DNA from: Echinometra lucunter
Lineage: Eukaryota; Echinodermata; Echinoidea; Camarodonta; Echinometridae
NCBI GenBank assembly: GCA_029962745.1
Contig: CM057151.1
Coordinates: forward strand, 6,502,192-6,566,191
DNA length: 64,000 nucleotides
Direction: 5' to 3'
The translations under genes were made by a program, and so were the position numbers. Under the pieces are notes generated by a model. The model was not told where the DNA came from. It worked only from the letters and a program-made list of their open reading frames with translations, and made no database searches. Shown piece after piece: positions 11,735 through 22,430 of this stretch. Each line of letters opens with the position of its first letter. The stretch's first letter is position 1.

Positions 11735-12015
11735 CCACCTGAAATATTGGGGAATATATCGCCCCCCCCCCCACCCCCAACTCCCTCCCGGGATGGACAC
11801 CCATGCATCTATAGTTTTTAAGAGTATTTCAAATAGAAATTCTAATATAACCGTCGTTTATGATAGATTTAAAAAAATCAACAACAGATGATTACAATAC
11901 TATTTCTTCTTTAAAAATTGAGGGTATATTTTGTACACGTCATCCCCCGCTCGAAAAAGTGGGAATATATATGCCCTCCCCCCCCCCCCCCCCATCCCCC
12001 GGGATTTGATGGGCA
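11735..12015 (-). mobile_element. Second copy of the hAT-type element, minus strand, decayed
   Basis: The reverse complement of this stretch reproduces the internal landmarks of 8356-8771: AAATCCCGGGGGATGGG, CCCACTTTTTCGAGCGGG, GATGACGTGTACAAAAT and TTAGAATTTCTATTTGAAA, in the same order. The terminal repeat is weak and I could not find a target duplication. Confidence 0.7.
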
Positions 12016-13860
12016 CAAAGTAACTTTTCTTGAATTTGTTTCAAAGGGGATGGGGATCACTTTTAAAAAAAAAAATCAAAAATTTAAATTTTTTTTTTTT
12101 CCCAGATGATTTTTCCAGAAGAAATAATGCAGAAAAAAAAAAATCATAATTAAACTAGAGTTTATTTATAATATACTAACGTATCTCAAACTCCCTCTAC
12201 GATGGGTATAAAACATGGTTGTCTGCTCGAGTTAGTATCTTCAGCAAGTTAGACCGAAGAGGATATAAGCGAATGCAGAATTCAACCATCTGCTTATGCT
12301 GTGAACATTATTTCGAATAAATATTCGTATAAATGAATAGACTGACATATACACTTGCGCTTTGACTTCGTTGCTCCCCCCTCCCCAGTTCAAAAATAAA
12401 AAAACTAAAAATCGCTTATTGCTTTGTGACTTGTGCTAATACCCTTCTTCATCAAAACCTTTGATATACTCAAACTTCAAAATGAATCATTCTTGCAGTG
12501 CAACCGGTACACAAATATATTTCATAAGAATGAAATGAGGAAATAAAATTCAAAAGTATAGCCTGCTTGTAAATATTAAGCGGAAAGTAATTTTTAATAT
12601 ATAGTGTATTACGAGAAATTGTTCGTTGCTAAATCATAACTAAACTTTAAGATCTATCAGAATAAACCCAATTTGCCTTAATTTGGTATTTTTTTGCATT
12701 ATTATTATTTTTTTTTTTTTTGAAAATCGTCTAAGCAGAGTCGGAATCTGCATCCCGAAAAAATAAGGCACTGAAATAATTTTCCACAATAATGATTTTA
12801 GAAAATCACAACATAACGCCCGGGCCGCCTTTAAAAAGGGCCCTACAATATTAATTTCTGCCCATTTTAAAATTGGAAACAACGTTCACTGTTTTATTGA
12901 GAACATTAACTCTCCCAAAATACATGTTCCCAAAATCATCATTCTATAAGACAGTATAGGCCTATACCTGTTGACAAAAAGTAAGGCCTAATGACTAAAC
13001 GTTTTGGATTCAAAAAGATATTCAGCTTAGTAGGCATAATATGTATAAGCGAAGGGATTTTTTTTAAACCCCAAAATGCAAAGTTCCAACTTCCAAAGCT
13101 TTCCATGCTCCATTTATTCTCATCTGTACTCTTAATATAATAATAAGCGCTCTGATATAACAATGCACTGTTTCACCAGCAAGCTCAGTCCCTACGTTCG
13201 ATCACAATGGCATGGAAAAGCCCATGCGCAGCTATTATGAGGGGTACATTTCCCCCCTCTTAGGGAGAAGGAAAGCGACCCCCCCCCATTTCGCTCCCCC
13301 ATTTACTCCCCCATTCAGTCTCCCCCCCCCCCCCGGAAATCACATGAATGCATATTGTGTAGAGATTTATGTCTGACATGCAAAACATGCATTTGAGATG
13401 AGTCCATGTAAATTAGACTATAAAGACATTATAGCAGAGCAGAAATCGACAGAATATTTTTAATCAAAACAGACGAGATGGGGTTGCCCCTTGAGAACGG
13501 TTTCCCTCCTGTATTCCTTCCATGCAAGCAAACTCTCTCTTATTCCCTATTACATCCGCGGTCTTTCTATTTGTGTAAATAATATAGAAATATGTGACAT
13601 ATACATACTGATACCGTGATTATGTTTGGGAACCTCAATTACAAGCTCTGCCTTTTAAGGTTCCCATATATTCACAATGCAGCGAGCATTTACATTCCCA
13701 TTATTATTACATTATTATCATTATTACTTTATTTTTTATACCATTTTCTGTTCAGGCTATGATACGAACTGGATTAATGTCCAGATTTTGTGTAATTCTT
13801 TGCATCCTCGTCATGATTTTGTATAATATGTATAGTTTCATAAATGAACTGATATGAAGA
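12016..13860. other. Non-coding stretch
   Basis: AT-rich sequence with A/T homopolymers (12067-12100, 12708-12720) and C-runs (13270-13335). No domain or exon could be recognised. Short open frames have no consistent codon pattern. Confidence 0.5.
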
Positions 13861-13994
13861 TGGATGTTCCCCAAAATAACACCCAAATCGCTCCCCCCCC
13901 CCCCTAAAAAAAAATTGGTACGGTACGGTGAAGTTTGTGATTTAGACGTCTTGGTTGGGGATTATTTCATGAGTTTAGCGATATTGGTATGTTT

Positions 13995-14205
13995 GGCCGT
14001 AAAAAAAAGGTTAAAAAAACACAAAACAAAACAAAAAACACAAAACAAAACAAAAAACACAAAACAAAACAAAAACAAACAAAACAAAACAAACAAAACA
14101 AAACAAATCAAAACAAAACAAAAAACAAAGAACAAAACAAAACAAAGCAAAAAAACTCAAACGAAAGAAAAGAAAACGAAACAAAAGAAAAAAGAAAAGA
14201 AAAGA

Positions 14206-14236
<31 letters not shown>

Positions 14237-14335
14237 CAAAACAAAACAAAACAAATCAAAACAAAACAAAACAAAACAAAACAAAACAAAACAAAACAAA
14301 ACAAAACAAAACAAAACAAAACAAAACAAAAAACA
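13995..14335. repeat. (CAAAA)n satellite, ~340 bp
   Basis: This is a pentanucleotide array, mostly ACAAA/CAAAA, with a purine-only interruption (GAAAAGAAAAG) near 14165-14210. The open frames on both strands through it are consequences of the repeat and are not genes. Confidence 0.97.
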
Positions 14336-14399
14336 GAACAACCCCACACCATCATTTTGGCATTAATTATTATGGCGCCAGAGAATAGGATATATTTTT

Positions 14400-14917
14400 A
14401 TGTGTGGCGTTCAATTCTATGCACGGCGCGTGCGCGTTGCAACCGTGAGCGTCGAGCGCGCGCGTTTGCGAGCCTAAACTTCACAGCTGATATGGATATT
14501 TTCGATTGCTGTACAGTAATAACATAACGGTGTGTGGCTTTGTAACTAAAATAACAGATTTGCTGTAACCATAATAGGCCGACAGAACATTTATACCTGA
14601 AATAACTTCATTTTATCCTGTCAGCAAGCATTCCACTAGTCTTTTGGTTTACGATGAATGCACAACCCTGGACCAGTCACTGAACGCTTACCGTGAAGAA
14701 GCTGCTTGAAAAGCAAGCATGCCGGTCATGGACAACTGGAGTTGAATTCTTGGGGGAACCTCCCGCATGGAGATTGTGGATCTTCTGCTGGACGCCTCGT
14801 CTACCCGTGTGGAACTGGCAAAGACGACAAAGACACACACAAAGATTGTAATTTGGATGGAGTTACATTTATCTGCACGGACCCAGTTAATGCTCGCTTT
14901 CAGCCATCGTTAGTCGG
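14400..14917 (+). promoter_or_regulatory. CpG-rich block; candidate promoter / 5' non-coding exon
   Basis: Bases 14418-14475 are unusually dense in CpG for this AT-rich window (GGCGCGTGCGCGTTGCAACC, GCGTCGAGCGCGCGCG). They include a near match to the palindromic NRF-1 motif and lie just downstream of a TATTTTTATG stretch. A GTAAAG donor-like site follows at 14918. This could be the start of the TLNRD1 transcript, whose coding exon has an acceptor-like site at 19178. The link is inference only; a CpG-rich repeat is the alternative. Confidence 0.3.
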
Positions 14918-15217
14918 GTAAAGTTCAGACTTTAGTTGGCAAGAGTTCCATATGTATCCCCCGCTAAAATTGAAAAAAAATATAGGCCTAAGGATATGAC
15001 TTGGAATGATAGGTCTAATCATAATATCAAATACTGAGCATGGAAAAATGCGATAAATTAAGAAATATGGCTTTATTCCGTCAGAATTAAGAGCTTACCC
15101 GTAACCGTGCATTTCACATAGACATCGATTATTTAGTCAGAAAAATAAGAGCAATGCATCCTGGGAGTGAGACTAATCACGGCTTCCGGCTTATAATCAT
15201 TATGAGACCCATCACTT

Positions 15218-15420
15218 TCAGCGATCTCTCGCTAGCTCGATAGGTAAGGCGTCAGTCTTGAGAGGTAGATGTCCCGGGTTCGAGTCACGTTGGCAGGCAT
15301 GGTAAGTCAAGAAAAAACAGAGTTGAGTAGAAAACAGAGGAAAATACGGTGTCTCTGAAGTTCCTTTTTTTTTTTTAGCGGGGGGGGGGGGGGTACATAT
15401 GGAACTCTTTCCCTTTAGTT
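15218..15420 (+). mobile_element. tRNA-headed SINE, second family
   Basis: A tRNA-like A box (CTAGCTCGATAGGTAAGGCG, near 15230) and B box (GGGTTCGAGTCACG, near 15277) lie at tRNA spacing. They are followed by a non-tRNA body with poly-T and poly-G near 15364-15392. On the minus strand it reads RDSNPGHLPLKTDALPIELA, a spurious peptide commonly generated by tRNA-SINEs. The body differs from that of the 6052 SINE. Confidence 0.65.
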
Positions 15421-15610
15421 TAACTGTCTGTAGGCCTAACATAATTCTGTATCAAATCAACACAATTATGATGATGGAGATGCCCATGCCATGGAGTTTC
15501 CACCCGGAGTTTCCATCATCATGATCATGATGATGGAATGAATATATCAAAACTACATGTATCTCTCTCTAAAAAAAGTTAATTCTAAACAATTTATACC
15601 TAGTATGGTC

Positions 15611-15963
15611 GGGGGTCCTAAAGCTACGCGGGTCCTAAAGCTACGCAGGTCCTAAAGCTACGCACCATACAAATCACATAGAATACACACGGGATACACA
15701 CAGTCAATTTCAATATCAAGATTTACATTCGTTTACTGCGTGTGCGTAGCTTTAGGACCCCTTCAGCTTTCAGAACAAAATTTGACACCGGCATTGATAT
15801 CGACCTGGAAATATGCGTTGCTGACATTCCCCCGTCGTAATCTTCTTCACAAATTAACTTTGGAATATATGTAGAATCAAGATATTGAAATGAAATTTGC
15901 GCAAGTCAATGATTTCCGTGACTTTTAGCCGCTGAAAACAAAGTGTGTAGCTTTAGGTCCCCC
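15611..15963. mobile_element. Inverted-repeat element with tandemly repeated end
   Basis: The left end reads GGGGGTCCTAAAGCTACGCG, and GGTCCTAAAGCTACGC is repeated three times in a row (15614-15662). The right end mirrors it as GTGTAGCTTTAGGTCCCCC, with a second inverted copy internally (GCGTAGCTTTAGGACCCC, 15742-15760). No clear target duplication is seen and there is no coding sequence. Confidence 0.8.
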
Positions 15964-17465
15964 ATCATACACCATGTGGGTGTAAATTTGTATCTTTCCT
16001 GATGATTAACAAGTGAAATGTGTCAAAATTTCATCATTTTTTTTTTTTTCATCAGAGTATGATGGGATGACCAAACTTTTCGCACATTCTCACTAGAAAA
16101 AAATCCACACATGGTTCCCACTCTGCACAAAGCGTAGAAGTTTCAGAAGTTTTACGGAATAACACCTAAAGTTAGGGGTGGCGGCAGTATATACTGAAGT
16201 AAAAGGATGAAAAATACTTCTTGGTAAGCAGGGGTTATCTACTAATGGCATAAAAGTAAAAATACATTGCCAAAAAGCAAAACAATCTCTGGCATTTATC
16301 ATTCTTAGGAATATATACTCCAATGTGTTTTTACCCTTGTTGCCGTGCATGGTGCAGCAATTTCACACATGGTTCTTCCTTGTCTGAAACCCTTTACGCA
16401 TGGTATTGGAACCATGGGTGTTATGTACTGGCGAGAACCATGCATTGTAATTTTCTGCCTAACGCAATATTCAATCCATAATTTCTCATATTCTGCCAAA
16501 AAAATTCTGATATAACTGATCCCAAATGGAAGGCAAAATTTAAACTACAAATGGGTGCAAGAAGAAAACTTATTGTCAAGGAATTCCAGAAATATCGCGA
16601 TTGCAAATTCACTATCAATATCGTAATGTGCTAGAGCTGGAAAAGGTTGAAAACATGAGCCCAGACTTTGTCCACAGCAGTTTACAAATGTTTTTTTTTT
16701 TTTTTTTTCAAAATAGAGATCCATGAAAGGTAAGATACATGTAATTGCACGACTAGCAATGCAAAATGCCTTAGAATCATTGGTATCACTTTTTACTTTT
16801 AAGTTTGATGACATATGTACTCTCAAAATGAAGATTTCTACATAATGGACTCTTGTCAATAGGTTCAATTTTTTTTCAGAATGGACTCTAAATGTACATG
16901 GAGCACATTCTGCTAATTTTTGTAAATATTTTCATAATTTCTTCTCCAATTTCAAAGAAAATTTTGTCTTAAGGCTAATGTAGCTTTAGGCTCCTCGGGC
17001 CAGTGATGCTACATGTATTTGATTTTAGAAATCTTTTCTATTTTTTTTAATTTTTAAGATGAACCTTGTGCACAAAATGTGGACATCCGCGAACTTTGGA
17101 CACTTTTCCACATCGCAGCCCAGCTCAGCCTTTCAAGTGATTTGCATTATTCATGGCTCCTTCCTTCTTCAGAAAAAACCAAAAAACCAAAAAGCTGAGA
17201 ATTTTTTAAAAAGTGTCACCACTGAAGTTGGATTTCCATCCATGCTAACACATTATTTCTGTGAATGAAAATTTATCCCCCTTTCAAGAAAGCTCCCTAC
17301 AGGTCAGGAGCTACATGTACGCCTACAGATTTTACGGCTCCTTTATTTTTTTTCAGTCAATCCATTTTCCATCTTTGAATAATTTTTACCTTTCAGTATC
17401 AGAAATCTTGACAAGTTGAAGAAAAAAGATGGCCAGAGAGGAGACTGTAGGTGTGTGTGTACTAT
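15964..17465. other. Non-coding stretch
   Basis: No gene is seen. It contains T-runs (16036-16050, 16689-16709) and one stray GTAGCTTTAGGCTCCTCGGG at 16979, which resembles the end of the 15611 element and may be a remnant of the same family. Confidence 0.45.
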
Positions 17466-17753
17466 TGTGTAGCCGGGAATTTATTTTAGGGGGGGGGGGG
17501 GGGTGGTTCGCGTGCAAATTACACACTGAGCATGCAAAGTACGCTTCTTAGGGGGGAAAGTGCAGGGAGGGGGGATTCCCCCTTCCCACATGAAGCGTGG
17601 AAGCTTTGATGTTTCTTTGTGATCATTCCTTCTCTGCTCTTTCTTTTCCTATGTTCTCTCACCTTTTTCTCTTTTCCTTTTTTATTTTGTTGGTGTTTTT
17701 TTGGGGGGAGGGGGGTGAATGCCCCCATCACCCCCAGCTGGCTATGCGGGTGA
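17466..17753. mobile_element. hAT-like non-autonomous element of the 'GTAGC...GGCTATGCGGG' family
   Basis: The left end TGTGTAGCCGGGAATTTATT is partly mirrored by CCAGCTGGCTATGCGGGTGA on the right. The interior has a poly-G run, GAGCATGCAAAGTACGC and GGAAGCTTTGATGTTTCTTTG. A sibling copy with the same landmarks lies at 44993-45225, and the 4411-5150 units carry the left half. The resemblance to CAGTGGCGTAGC-type hAT ends is by eye. Confidence 0.65.
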
Positions 17754-18139
17754 CTTACAGTACAGATGTATCTAAGATAACCTTGTTCTCATAGTCATAC
17801 ACACCTTTTCACGATCTATCTCCTTCCGTACATGTTGTATGCATTAGCCTTGATTACTCCAGGGTTGACCATAGCATCACATACATGTATATGCTTCCAC
17901 GTATGATTTTAGAAGAAATAATGATAATGAAATCAAACAAGAGAAATGAGCATGATCACTAAAATGTTTATGGTAATGTTGAAAAGTGAAAGCAGAGGGA
18001 TATTTTGAAATAAATTGCAAGCATCCAACTTTGGGTATATACAGTACATACATGTAGATTCAAGCATCAAGGACTAAATACCAAAAGTGATCACTCTCCT
18101 AGGTCTCCTTTCCTTCTTGTTTGGTTCCTGATGGGACAT

Positions 18140-18409
18140 TCACTATGAACATGGTGGACAAAGAAAGCGGACAAAATAAACAACCTCTCATTCTACCCTT
18201 CACAATTATTGTGGTAGTCAAAAGAACATCCTTCACAGCTATTATGTTTAATCATGTAGTTCCAGGTGAATATGCATGTGACACCTGTTCCACATATTTT
18301 AGACAATAGGAGTGAAGGGATGTTCTTTTGACTACCAGAACCATTGTGAAGGGTAGAATGAGGGGTTGTTTATTTTGTCCGCTTTCTTTGTCTGTCATGT
18401 TCATAGTGA
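18140..18409. mobile_element. Inverted-repeat DNA element (MITE), copy 2
   Basis: Almost identical to 5133-5404 along its whole length. It has ends TTCACTATGAACATGGTGGA / GTCATGTTCATAGTGA and the same arms and spacer. Copy 2 keeps the more symmetrical left end, while copy 1 has AACAAGG in place of AACATGG. Confidence 0.92.
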
Positions 18410-18557
18410 TTGAGAAGTATCAAGATAAAGGAAATTACAGAGCAATAATTTTGAGATAACAGCTCAAATTTTATGCATCCATTGTAAAAAGTCACCCAAG
18501 TATAGAGGTCATTTATTTTACTGCATGTACATTTGGGTACAGGCACAGCTTGACACT

Positions 18558-18710
18558 TAACAGGCACCTGGGACACATGGGTCTCCTAAAATGTTGGTCT
18601 CAACCACCAAAATTAAACAGTTTTAACACAAGGCTCAATACAGACAGAGCCCAGAATTTCATCCCTGATCCAACCTGCTACCAAAAATTGAAGATCTGTT
18701 CCAAAAGTGT
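18558..18710. repeat. Dispersed repeat, diverged copy A
   Basis: The landmarks CTGGGACACATGGGT, ACAGTTTTAACACAAGGCTC and ATACAGACAGAGCC recur with divergence at 26027-26150 (CTGGGACACGTGGGT, ACAGTTTTATCACAAGGCTC). This is an old interspersed repeat of unknown class. Confidence 0.6.
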
Positions 18711-19179
18711 ATGCTGCTCCTTAAAAGTAGTACTTACGAATTAGGCTTTGCATTTTTGTTTGCTGTTCTTTTCTCCTACAAGATTGAATATTTTTATGTA
18801 TTTTTGAAAAGTATATTAACCCCTTTTGATTTCCCCTGATTTTTCTCAGCTTTTCCATGAAGACTTATTTTACACATTTAGACAGAAATGTGGTATGAAT
18901 GCATACAAATTTGTGCAAGTTATTCATGATATTTCCATAAAACATTACCCAGAAAGCTAATGATATTTTTTTCACTGGCGAACCAACGCTTGAATTATGT
19001 ATGCCATATGAAAAATACATGTATATAGAAAATGTATAAACCAAAACGTAGTAGGTAGATGTACATGTAGATTGTGATCCCAAAAGCAAACACTTTGAAT
19101 TGCTGTTGCTGGTTTGGTTTGCAATCCTCTAGGCTATTTCATTGTGCTTTATTCATTCCCATTCTTTATCCCTTTGCAG

Positions 19180-19604
19180 GTCCTGCTCCTAAAGTTTCTA
19201 GAGTTCATTGTGGGACAACCTTTCGCCACCCCAGCTTCTGACTCATGGATCATAATGGACTGTGCCAGCCTTATGCCATAGTGCAAACCACTCATTTTGT
19301 TATGGGACACACCTCAAAGTAAAGTAAGTCCATTCCATATCATTCTGGCTTGTCAGCAGTGAGGAGGCAGTTGAGGCATGGTAGAGGAATAGATGTTGGT
19401 AATTTCACTCATTTTTTTCAGTAAATACGGTATTACGTATTTATGAATGATGAAGAATATCGACCGTTGTGACTATTGCATCGATCTTCAAGTGGTTTCA
19501 GGAAGAGAGACTGTAAATCAGACAAGCTATGGCTTATACGCACATTTATCAAAATGCAATGAATGCGTAAATGTAGGTGTGTCCAAAAGTGTGAACTCTA
19601 TATT
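19180..19604 (+). other. TLNRD1: Probable 5' UTR portion of the TLNRD1 exon
   Basis: A polypyrimidine tract ending TTTATCCCTTTGCAG at 19179 is a good splice acceptor, so the coding exon probably begins at 19180 after a non-coding first exon. An in-frame ATG at 19563 would add 14 residues. They do not resemble the family, and the ATG at 19605 (A at -3, G at +4) has the better context. Confidence 0.55.
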
Positions 19605-20627
19605 ATGGCAGTGTCCTCAAATGATTTATTTGGACCATCATCGGTAGGTGTTGTGTGTGACCTGTGTACTTTTAGAATGCAATCTTATGCTGACTTATTT
19701 CTTCTAACGAGAGATATTCGGCCTGTCAACTCAGAGGGTGTCTCTCTGATTGGAGAATCCTATTCAAAATGCAGAGACACTTTGATAGCCCGGACGAAGG
19801 GCCTGGCTATAGCAGCAAGGGAAGTGCGGGCTCAGCTTGTGATGGGACGCCTGAAGGAAGCTGCCAATGCAATGAGGCAGCTGACAGATCTTGTTGTTCA
19901 CATTACCGAATGTTCCAGTCATGCAGCGTACCTTGCCTCAATCAATGATCCTGGATCAAAGCAGGCTGTACCAGGAATCATTGATCGCTACAAGATTTCC
20001 TGTGCCAAGCTCAACATCGAACATGCTTGCATGACTCTTCAGCATACACCACTTGTTGAACTCTCCCCATCAGATATTGTGGACCTCTCAGCTGACATTG
20101 CCAGGGAACTTGGGGTATTGACCAGTGCCAGCTTGCTTGCCAGTGAGGCCAGTGATGAAGTCTTTCACAAAGAGCAGTTCAAGTTGTCCATGAAGAGTGT
20201 GACAGCATGTACAAGCTCATTACTAGCAAGCATAAAGCGCTACAAAGTGACACTTGACGAGCGAAGCCGAACTCGCTGCATCACATTTTGCAAACCACTT
20301 GTGCAATCTTGTCAGGCATTTGTTGATTATGCAAGTGAACCTGAACACTTGGGAACCCAAGCGGATATCTCAGAGAATGGAAGGCAGGTACAAAGAGCAA
20401 TATTAGGTGGAGGTATGAGTGTTGCCAGTTCCTGCATACAGTTATGTCACTGTACACGAGCTGCAGCATTTGATTATCATAATCCAGATTTGATCCAGAG
20501 ACTGACAGTCTGTTGTACTGCAGTTATGGATGGTGCCACCCTGCTTGCTCAAGCCCTCCGAGACAGGTCCTCCCCACGAACATTGCCCTCATCTGTTTCT
20601 TGCCCTCATCTGAATCACGCGGAATAG
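19605..20627 (+). CDS. TLNRD1: Talin rod domain-containing protein 1 (TLNRD1/MESDC1) orthologue
   Basis: This is an intact 340-residue protein in one coding exon; human TLNRD1 is also intronless in its coding region and about 362 residues long. Family signatures are CDLC...MQSYADLFLL (residues ~18-34), CRDTLIARTKGL (~56-67), QLVMGRLKEA, LTECSSHAAYLA, IDRYKISC, EQFKLSMKS, ARSRC-like TRCITFCKPLVQ, AILGGGMSVASSCIQL (~286-301) and ALRDRSSPRTLP near the C-terminus. Known of the family: helices form a four-helix bundle inserted in a five-helix bundle, like talin rod R7-R8, and the protein dimerises, binds F-actin and acts in cell adhesion, migration and vascular integrity. The vertebrate N-terminal Ala/Gly/Ser-rich extension is absent, and the start at 19605 leaves a short N-terminus (MAVSSNDLFG). 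The Cys-rich character (around 20 cysteines) is higher than I recall for vertebrate relatives. Orthology is strong by motif collinearity; no other talin domains flank it, so it is not a talin fragment. Confidence 0.95.
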   Translation: MAVSSNDLFGPSSVGVVCDLCTFRMQSYADLFLLTRDIRPVNSEGVSLIGESYSKCRDTLIARTKGLAIAAREVRAQLVMGRLKEAANAMRQLTDLVVHITECSSHAAYLASINDPGSKQAVPGIIDRYKISCAKLNIEHACMTLQHTPLVELSPSDIVDLSADIARELGVLTSASLLASEASDEVFHKEQFKLSMKSVTACTSSLLASIKRYKVTLDERSRTRCITFCKPLVQSCQAFVDYASEPEHLGTQADISENGRQVQRAILGGGMSVASSCIQLCHCTRAAAFDYHNPDLIQRLTVCCTAVMDGATLLAQALRDRSSPRTLPSSVSCPHLNHAE

Positions 20628-21288
20628 ATTGCGTCAGTGCAAGTGATGCCCTAATCATAAATATTTAAATGATTACCAGTTATTGGTTTATAAACTTGCC
20701 ATAATTGTGCTAATTCCATATGAGCAAAAAGAGCTTACAATATTACTATGCAAAATCAAAATGCTTGTGAAATCCACCGTTAACTAACTGCTTGTGCTAC
20801 TGCATAGAGTATAATGTACTTCCAGTACCTCCAGTGGAGGAATTTCTTGACCTTTAAAGATATCTGAATTTGTCCTTTATTTCTGATTTTGTTAGAAAAT
20901 GAATGGAAATACTTCAGAAATTTATCAAACTTTGCCAGGTTGAGCAGTATTATGATATTGATTTTGTTGTTTAAAAAATTTTGTTTTACTTCAAATTACA
21001 TATACAAAATGGCAATTTTTGCTTGTAAGAAGTTATTGTATAGAAGTCAGCAATTTGGTTTACTTGCAGACCTCAGAAAAAAAAGTTCTATTTTATGGAT
21101 TGTTGTGAGTAATGGTGATGATATATTTAGTGATATTAAAATTCTACTCATGGAATTCTAGAGTTTCTTTGATGATCAATGTGCTTTCCAAACATAACAT
21201 CACTGCCTGAATGTATTACATGTACATGTAGACACATTCTTATCCAAAACTGTTGAAAGAAATACAGATATTAACTTTATAATATTAA
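20628..21288 (+). other. TLNRD1: Proximal 3' flank / likely 3' UTR of TLNRD1
   Basis: AT-rich non-coding sequence after the stop codon with no canonical AATAAA before the transposon at 21289. The transcript therefore probably reads into or through the repeats. No second coding exon is evident. Confidence 0.4.
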
Positions 21289-22430
21289 GGGCTTTCTACA
21301 CTGGCATTTCTTGGCTGTGTACTTTCCTTAATACAGGACTTTTGTTAGTCCTGGGGGTGTTTCATAAAGCTGTTTGTAAAGTTACAAATGACTTTACGAA
21401 CGATTGGATCATTTGAATATGGCAAGCCAAATGGGATGCCCAGAGTTTTTCCTGACGATTTAACAAAGTGTGACTGCATTTCCCATAATCTTGATTAAAT
21501 TTTTGCAAAAAACATGCTTTGCAATAAAATTGTTTGTAAACAATAATAATGTTAATCTATGTCTGCATATTGCACTTTTAGTTGATGCAATTTATAATGA
21601 CTGAGAATCCTATTTAGCTTGCCATAGTCAAGTCGTTCGTAAAGTCGTTCGTAACTTTACAAACTGCTTTATGAAACACCCCCCAGTACTGTCCCTTTTT
21701 TTGCTGTTTTACACTCACAGAATAAGTCATGTACTAAGAAAAAAATGGCTGCTTACACTTGCCTTTTCTTACCCTCACACTATTTCCGAAGGTGGGCCAA
21801 GGATATCCCCCGCGTATGAATTACATGTAACACGTTTATCTGCTGATGAGATGAGCATGCGTGCTAACTGTCGTCTCCTCATTTCGCATTTTCTCTATAT
21901 GCAGCATTATCTACTGAAGATTCTTGTTCGATTCTTGTACAGTTCAAATCCATACTTCCAGCTTAAATTATGTTTCATTTAGTGCACGCTATATGCATGG
22001 AAATAATATTAAGGCACTTGATACAACTCAAATCACCTATAACTGTTAAGATTTGCTAATATAGGTTCGTAATAAAAACAAAATGCTAATGAACACTTCA
22101 TTTCTGATTGGCCATTGGGTTTGGTCTTCATTTCATTGCTTAACCCCGGACTACATGTATTTTGTCTTCCTTTTTACACTGGCTTGTTTGGCACCGCAAT
22201 TGCGGTGGTAGCACTGCAATTGTGGGGTTACATTGTACATGTAGCCCTGCTTTTTTGCAGGGCCAGCTAGTACAGGACTATCAGTGGGGCTAACCCACTT
22301 TGGCAAAAAAAAAAACCAGTGTAAACATAAAGCAGGCTAAGGAAAGTCTGGTACTATCGGTGGGGCTAAGGCCTCCCTGAACCCCACCAATAGTCCAGGA
22401 CCAAGCAAAATTTGCCAGTGTAAAAAGCCC
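21289..22430. mobile_element. TTAA-flanked TIR element, 1.14 kb, with nested MITE
   Basis: The left end GGGCTTTCTACACTGGCA and right end TGCCAGTGTAAAAAGCCC are inverted repeats. The flanks are TTAA (21285-21288) and TTTA (22431-22434), consistent with an ageing TTAA duplication as left by piggyBac or Kolobok transposases. A separate inverted-repeat element (21353-21683) sits inside. The internal CAATTGCGGTGG...GGGGCTAA stretches are non-coding. Confidence 0.75.
21353..21683. mobile_element. Nested MITE with ~40-bp inverted repeats
   Basis: The left GGGGGTGTTTCATAAAGCTG TTTGTAAAGTTAC is mirrored on the right by GTAACTTTACAAACTGCTTT ATGAAACACCCCC. The second arm motif CGTTCGTAAAGTC is also inverted (TGACTTTACGAACGATT). 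It has no coding capacity. Confidence 0.88.

Noticed and set aside
13864..14388. 174-residue Lys/Gln/Asn/Thr-rich ORF and its minus-strand Phe/Cys/Leu-rich counterparts
   Set aside because: Entirely generated by the (CAAAA)n satellite; open in several frames on both strands.
15225..15295. A genuine tRNA gene
   Set aside because: A and B boxes are present but stem pairing is poor and a non-tRNA body follows; better read as a SINE head.
16093..16868. Cluster of overlapping minus-strand ORFs
   Set aside because: Three frames overlap, none has recognisable motifs, and one crosses a poly-A/T run.
19563..19604. Upstream in-frame ATG of TLNRD1
   Set aside because: The added 14 residues are Cys-rich and family-unlike; the ATG at 19605 has the better start context. 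It could still be used.
21523..21528. AATAAA as the TLNRD1 poly(A) signal
   Set aside because: It lies inside a MITE loop and lacks a GU-rich downstream element; possible but weak.
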